DNA of 64,000 nt. Source: Lytechinus pictus (Eukaryota > Echinodermata > Echinoidea > Temnopleuroida > Toxopneustidae). The notes under the pieces were generated by a model that did no database searches, was not told the origin of the DNA, and worked only from the letters and a program-made list of their open reading frames with translations. The stretch covers positions 13,472,501-13,536,500 of the forward strand of contig NC_087245.1 of NCBI RefSeq assembly GCF_037042905.1, in the 5' to 3' direction. Positions 58,001 to 64,000 of this stretch are shown here, piece by piece. Both the position numbers and the translations under genes were made by a program. Each line of letters starts with the position of its first letter. Within the stretch, counting starts at the first letter, position 1.

Positions 58001-59340
58001 TCAGAAGAGACTTGGGGCCCTATGTTTAAAAAATTGTTACAAATTGAAATAGAAGCATTCTTCACATTATATTACAACTTGGCAGAGGCTTTCTAGAGAT
58101 AAAAACAACTCAGATATGGGCTTGGGGCCATCACGGACCCTCAAAATTTTAACGACAAAGCATAAAGGGAGAAAAATAAAAGGAAATGAGAAGGATGAAA
58201 TGTAATGTGTTTTTTTAATAGTTATATCAAAATCTATTGCAAAATTAGATTTTTTTAAATATAAAAGCTCAAACCTTTGGTTTGATCGCTTTGCTCTCTC
58301 GCAACTTTTAATTTTTTTCCCACATGCCATGTCTCACCATTTTAACATTTTTGGTTCATTACGCTACTTTAACAGTTGATGCAAACAGGGTTAAAAATAC
58401 TAAGGAATAACATAATGAAAGGAATACATGTTCTGGTAAGAAACATCCATATCTATAAGTCAGTCTTCTCTTTCAGCTTCAAGTAGTATGCATAACCTCC
58501 TAGGAATATTGTCACACACTACGATCACTTTAGGCCTATTGAATATAAATCCCACAAAGTTCTGTTAATAGTTTATTACGATCGACTCCAAATGGCTATA
58601 TTCTAATAAAAGCGTATATAAAATATATACAATATAATGTAATACTAAATGTACAATAAGAAATATTTTCAACTTTTGATGGACAAAATAATATATAGTA
58701 AAATATCATGACATTTACCCGCTCGACTGGGGTATGGCGTCACAAATTTAAATCTTTCAAAAACCATAGCTCTGCAATTTTTTGAAGATTTTGTTTTTCG
58801 AAAAACAACGTCACCTTTAAAATGTTTTTGTAATTCCTCTGATTACATCCAAGTCAAGATGTCATCAAGCTAGACTTCCCCTTGCATTGTTTTACATTGT
58901 CTTTGTACACTGGATTGTACTGACAATATCATGCTTGAAATATTATGCAGTACAGTCATAGTTGAGCAATAAATAGAATAGCGGTAGAGGGTAATAACAG
59001 ACGTCTTCCTGGAGTATGGAGGGAACGGATATTAATAGATGCACACGTGGATACCAGAAACGATGCCACAGTGTCATTAACAGTGCTATAGGTACAGGGT
59101 GTCTAGAAAAGAAGAGGAAAACAAAATGATATGCCCTAGATAGACAGAACAGTATGAATTGATAATTACATCAGTACTAATAACTCTGTTGCATACAATA
59201 TCAAGGTACATAACCTTGCTGACATTACGAAGGATACATTACATGACTCTCCATTGTAGCAGGGGTTTAAAATGAAGAAGAATCCATACATGCCATATAG
59301 AACGGGTTTATTGTGCAGATCGTATCCGTCATTAAAGCAT
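55022..59340. other. No exon found; presumed SRCR intron or 3' flank
   Basis: I looked for the second half of the SRCR domain (a GxExxLxxCxH pattern after an acceptor) and did not find it. Sequence is AT-rich with short ORFs only, a (GA)n patch at 57942-57960 and no long repeats. Confidence 0.4.
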
Positions 59341-59341
59341 A

Positions 59342-60015
59342 ATAGTGGGTTTTCGCCCAGCGTCGTACGACGTAGAACGTACGTGTGCAAAAATCGCCAA
59401 CTTTCATGGAAACAGAGGCCCGAGCGTTCTTGAGCTCAAATCACGGACGGTTCTTCCGCAAATTAGCGGGCGTCCGCATTAGAACGTAGGATTTGTCAAC
59501 AGCCGTCAACAGCCAATCAGATCGCTTGTAGAGCGAGCAAGCTGAGCCGATCGATGTAAACACATTCGCCCATCGCGTGCATGCACATGTTGTACTCTAC
59601 TCTGACTACACTGATAGCTGAAAGCTTCAAAACATGGACTCGAATGCGAGTTTTTCGGTGAGTACCATTTCAATTATACTAAAATCAAGCTAAGTATAAT
59701 TTCAAAATGTTACAGTAGAAGTTTAAACGAGTATGATTATTGAAATATGATTGAAAAGCCGTTGCATGGCTCGGTCGACGACGCGACTGCAAGACACATG
59801 GCACTGCCAGTTGTGTGCACATAGTAGGAACATATACAATGCACATGTTGGCGTGTCAACATTACATGCCAACCATGCCAGCCGGTCGATCCGGCCGCGT
59901 TCAGCGATTTGCGAAACTGCTTACAAGCGAGAGTTGAGCGCGACGGACGCACGAACAAAGAGATCGTTCTACGTCGTAGATAGCGTCGTACGACGCTGGG
60001 CGAAAACCCACTATT
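59342..60015. mobile_element. 674-bp element with perfect ~33-bp terminal inverted repeats
   Basis: TAATAGTGGGTTTTCGCCCA and its complement at 59996-60016 are exact inverted ends, continuing through GCGTCGTACGACG, with a second inverted match CGTAGAACG/CGTTCTACG. The interior is GC-richer than its surroundings. ORFs over it on both strands lack transposase motifs. Target duplication is ambiguous, so the superfamily is open. Confidence 0.85.
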
Positions 60016-60198
60016 AGCAGATGGTGTGTAAATTCTTGTAGATCATAATCGTGCATACACGTTGATTATCATTGGGTATCCGTCTCCACAAGTAAAGGGT
60101 GTCTAAAAACAGAAAAGTGAAATCAGATAATATACTGTACATGTAGAGTGTGGATAGAAACGAAAGTCACATAGATAATCCTAATATCAGAAGATATA

Positions 60199-61017
60199 CA
60201 GTACGTCCCAGAAAAAACGAAACCGAGATTTAGCGATAATTTATCATAACTTAATCATAAATAAAATAGACAAATGACCTACCAATGTAAAGCTTAGAAT
60301 CTCCTCTTTCATCTGGTATTACTAGATTATTCCTCATTCACGCATGATTGAGCAAAAACAATTTGAAGAAAGGATACCAAAAACTCATTTGGCGGGGGGT
60401 ATCTGAATTTCAAAAAGAAAATCACATGCCTAAAAAGTTCAATATCTTCTCTTTTCTTTGATACCTTAATCACAAAAAATGGTCAAGAAGTAAAAAAGTT
60501 ATGTTCCCTCGAAACAATGCTTGTATTTCCATAATTTCATTAAATAAACGTGTTTTCACCGGTTTCTCACAGAAGCTATCACATGGTTAACAAAAGACTT
60601 AATGCATGGCTGATCGTCAACAAAACGGAGTGTCAAGTGAGTTTGAACGCTAGCCTGTAGAACCTCTTCATTTTATGAAATTATTGAAATTCAAGTATTA
60701 TTTCAAATAACCAGAACTTTGTCATTTCTTGGCCATTTTCTGTAATTGAGGTATCAAATTAAAGAGCAAATATTGAACTTTTTAAAAATGTGGTTTTCTT
60801 TTTTAAACCCAGATACAGCCCGCCAAATGAGTTTTTGGTATCCCCTCTTCAAATTGTTTTTGCTCACTCATGCGTGAATGAGAAATAATCTAAGTAATAT
60901 CAGATAATTGAGGAGATTCTAAACTTTACAATGGTAGGTCAGTTGTCTATTTTATTTGTAATTAAGTTATGATAAATCATCGGTAAATCTCGGTTTCGTT
61001 TTTTGTGGGACGCACTA
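60199..61017. mobile_element. 819-bp mariner-type element with >200-bp inverted arms
   Basis: TA-flanked; ends CAGTACGTCCCAGAAAAAAC and CGTTTTTTGTGGGACGCACT are inverted. Arms extend far inward: GCGGGGGGTATCTGAATTTC (60391) pairs with the ACCCAGATACAGCCCGCC region (60809), and GAGCAAAAACAATTTGAAGA with CTTCAAATTGTTTTTGCTC. A truncated relative is at 18935-19480. No transposase. Confidence 0.88.
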
Positions 61018-61460
61018 TAATACACAAATCATCATATCTTTCTTGTAGAAATTATATGTAAATCCTTGTTAAATTTTTTTTTTTACATATTCTCACAAGT
61101 AAAAGATAAACAAGGCTGGATTATATTACAAGATATGAAGAAGAAGTGAAAAGGACACACAAAACAAAACGTTACAAAAACAGGACGGGACAGAACGGTA
61201 CAAGAACAAGGCATGACAAAAAGTTATACAAAAACAAGACATACGAAATAGTATATGAACAGACAAATTGAAAAAAAAAAAACCAACAAAACAAAGGACA
61301 AAAGACCAGTAAAAGAAAACAGACAAAAAACAAATCTGCACAGGTAGAGCGAATAAAAAGAGACGGGAAAAGAAATGAAATAAAGGCGGGGGGGGGGGTC
61401 AGGAAGAACAGAAGATCCACAAGATATCCTAAGTAGGATGAATGATGTGAGTGTTATAGT
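61018..61460. other. Probable 3' UTR of the 61.5-63.6 kb LINE
   Basis: Downstream (minus strand) of the LINE ORF2 end. Contains an A11 run, (ACAAAACA)-like text and a G11 run at 61388-61398. No separate gene. Confidence 0.35.
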
Positions 61461-61463
61461 TAT

Positions 61464-63562
61464 TGGTTAGATTTTTTTAAGTGCTCTATTGAAGCTATGA
61501 ATAGTTGGCTTATTTCGTAAAGTTTGCGGAAGTGAATTCCAAAGTTTGATGCCAGAAGATATGGACAGTTTGTTTGTTAATAATGTCCTCGTTCTAGGTA
61601 AATGGAAAAGTCCAGCAGATCTTGTAGGGTAGTGATGAACATTGATATTTCTTGTAAACATAGAATAAGATACGTCTGGTAGTTCATCTCTACTAAGGTT
61701 GTACATAAAAGATCCAAGATTATAATGGTAAAGATAATGTATCTTAAGAATACCATGAGTTTTAAAAAGAACATTCGTATGTGCCCGATAATGAGAATGG
61801 CAAATAACGCGCAAAGCTTTTTTCTGGAGTAGAAAAAGTCTATTCAAATGAAAATCAGCACAAACCCCCCATGCAATAATACAAAAGTTCAAATGCGGGA
61901 GTATCAGCGTAGAGTATAAGTTTAATAATATACGAGTCGGGAAGTAGAATTTAACTTTATTTATAATTCCAATATTCCGTGAAATTATTTTGCATGTGTT
62001 ATCTATATGTTCTTTCCATGACAGTCTGTCGTCGATAGTTACTCCTAGAAATTTCGTATTTAATACTCTTTGAATATTAATATTATAAAAAATAATGTTA
62101 CCTGGGAGTTCATGAATGATATTGCTGAAGAGCATGTAATTTGTTTTAGTGAGATTAAGCGATAATTTGTTGGCTTTGATCCACTCCGAGACTAGTTTTA
62201 ATTCTTTATTGAATGTGTCAAGTAAATGTTTGGGGTCCTTATGGGAAAAAATATATTTGAGCCGTCGGCAAAAAGAATGAATGATAAAGTACTTGAAGAT
62301 TTATAAAAATCATTAATGTAGACCAAAAAAAGAAGCGGACCCAAGATTGAGCCTTGAGGGACTCCACATGAGATAGATTTGGGAGCGGAATTTACATTTG
62401 CTATGGAAACATATTGCTGCCTTCTGCTGAGGTAGTTCCTGAACCACTCCAAGGCTATCCCTCTGATTCCATAATAATTAAGCTGGAATAAAAGGATATC
62501 ATGATTGATTGTGTCGAAAGCCTTGGAGAAGTCCAGGAACACCCCAACAGTATGCTCATACTTGTCAATTCCATTGGCAATCTTATTAATCAATGCCAAC
62601 AGGGCATGAGTAGTACTATGTTTTTCGCGAAAACCAAACTGCAGGGGATCAAACAATTTATGTATATTAAGAAACTTTGTCGTGCGTACAAAAATTACTT
62701 TTTCCAAAACCTTCGAAATGCATGTCAATAATGATATGGGGCGATAATTTCCCAACACGGTGTTGTCGCCTTTTTAAAAAACAGGGATTACTCGGGCTTG
62801 CTTTAATGATGAAGGTACAACTCCTGTAGAATGAGACAAATTAAAGATATAAGTCAAAGGTTTAATAATGTGTATTAGATTTCTTTTCAGGAGAATGTTA
62901 CTTATATCGTCACATCCTGAACTCATTGTATTCTTCAGTCCAGAAATTATATCAGCTAGTTCTTTTACGTCTGTTGGTGTGAAATATATCAAATTTGGAT
63001 TAGGGTCATTAAGAAATGATGTGAAGTGTTTAGAAGAGGCAGAGGTGGTGCTGGCAAGATTTTGGCCTACGGATGCAAAATAGTCATTAAAAACATTTGC
63101 CAAGGCAAGGGGATCCTCTACCAATTCACCATCAACATTTATTTCCGCGGGCGTAGACATTTTGAAGTTACCTTGTATAACGTTTTTTATAACTTTCCAT
63201 GTATTTTTAACATCGTTTCTATAGAGGTCAAATTGATTATGAAAATAATTCTTTTTACATCTTCTTAGTATACCTGTCAGAATATTTTTGTAGTCAGTGT
63301 ACTTTTTTCTATTTCTGTCGCAAGGTTTTGAAATAGTTTTTAAGTAAAGGTTGTTCTTTCTGTTTATTGAGCGCAAAATGGTAGGTGTGATCCATGGGGA
63401 CCTTTGAACCTTTTTGTAATTAGAGCGTTTGAATCGCACTACAGGAAAAGAGCTATTCATTAATGGATTCATTTTATTCGTAAAAGCGTCAAATGCATCC
63501 TTGGCATTTTGAATACTGTAAATTCCTGACCAGTCAACATTTCCTAACTCTTCATAAGACAA
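61464..63562 (-). pseudogene. CR1/L2-like LINE ORF2, 5'-truncated, with damaged RT active site
   Basis: Minus-strand segments run in order. A linker (from 63562, YEELGNVDWSG) contains PWITPTILRSINRKNNLY and ends near ARVIPVF. The RT core follows: LGNYRPISLLTCISKVLEKV, FGFREKHSTTHALL, VFLDFSKAFDTINHDILL, CGVPQGSILGPLLFLVYIND and LFADGSNIF. Then a thumb/C-terminal part (FLGVTIDDRLSWKEHID, LILPHLNF, LWNSLPQTLR). The second Asp of the FADD box is Gly, which should abolish catalysis. A stop interrupts just before GDN near 62773 and a frameshift lies near 62200. The endonuclease is absent upstream of 63562, so the copy is 5'-truncated, as LINE insertions often are. Confidence 0.9.
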
Positions 63563-63850
63563 TGGATGCTTGGGCGTCTAATGAACAGGGCGTATATGAA
63601 ATCAAAAGAGTTTATAATGAGGTTTTGAAAGCAGACATCCTCTTTAAATGGAAATTAAATCGGATATTAATATATTTAAACACATTTCTGCCTGAAGAGA
63701 AACATGAATACAAGGTGTCCAGAGATTAAGACTTCTTCCTGATAAGAAAAAAGAGGAAGTATCAATACATAACAAATCGACCCAATTTCTGTGTACTCTA
63801 TCAATTGGATGTCAATATGCACAGGTGGAAGATAATGGCTATATATACTG
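63563..63850. other. No gene seen
   Basis: Immediately beyond the LINE truncation point. The 78-codon plus-strand ORF at 63493-63729 straddles the junction and shows no domain. Confidence 0.45.
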
Positions 63851-63851
63851 A

Positions 63852-63868
63852 TATACTACTACTACTAT

Positions 63869-63912
<44 letters not shown>

Positions 63913-64000
63913 TACTACTATACTACTAAAAATGATGATGATAATAATAATAATGATAATAATAATAATGAAATAATAATGATAATAATAATATGCAGCA
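63852..64000 (+). repeat. (CTA)n then AAT/GAT microsatellite
   Basis: CTA triplets to about 63928 followed by ATGATGATAATAAT-type triplets to the window end. Confidence 0.93.

Overview
This is a eukaryotic, AT-rich, intron- and repeat-dominated genomic window with no bacterial, plasmid or phage organisation. The echinoderm-like gene content (i-type lysozymes, an SRCR domain) and the repeats (CR1/L2-type LINEs, tRNA-derived SINEs, hAT, mariner-type and Kolobok-type MITEs, dispersed units carrying the palindrome GCGCGAAGCGCG) suggest a marine invertebrate deuterostome, most likely a sea urchin. That assignment is an inference from style; no search was run.

Layout. (1) 3.5-5.6 kb: a complete three-exon invertebrate-type (destabilase-family) lysozyme gene on +. 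(2) 8.2-12.9 kb: a decayed CR1/L2-like LINE on -, with ORF1 and ORF2 remnants. (3) 12.9-16.95 kb: a candidate foldback-type DNA element. Two ~310-345 bp arrays of a 15-bp unit lie in inverted orientation around a 3.3 kb interior, and a 9-bp direct repeat flanks the whole. (4) 17-23 kb: nested repeats, including a ~2.9 kb insertion and a 279-bp MITE, each with an apparently unoccupied paralogous site inside the window. (5) 23.2-30.6 kb: three head-to-tail copies of a ~2.45 kb unit. (6) 31.9-37.2 kb: a second complete lysozyme gene, paralogous to the first and sharing upstream, intronic and downstream sequence. (7) 38.9-40.5 kb: a Kolobok-like MITE with TTAA target duplication, next to a decayed TIMP/NTR-like fragment and a possible signal-peptide exon on -. 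(8) 41-54 kb: SINEs, MITEs and long microsatellites. (9) 47.2-55.0 kb: two splice-compatible exons, a signal peptide and the N-terminal part of an SRCR domain, probably one secreted or surface scavenger-receptor gene that continues beyond what I could trace. (10) 59.3-63.6 kb: two more inverted-repeat elements and a second LINE (-) with a damaged RT active site.

How the genes relate. The lysozymes (peptidoglycan hydrolysis, secreted) and the SRCR gene (pattern recognition) are typical innate-immune effector and receptor classes in echinoderms. The lysozyme pair is a segmental duplication pushed apart by repeat accumulation: 125 bp of exon 2 is identical between the copies while exon 3 has diverged strongly. 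I did not find a clearly new protein-coding system. The most distinctive structures are the foldback element, the palindrome-bearing repeat family, the 2.45 kb tandem triplication and the uneven divergence of the lysozyme pair.
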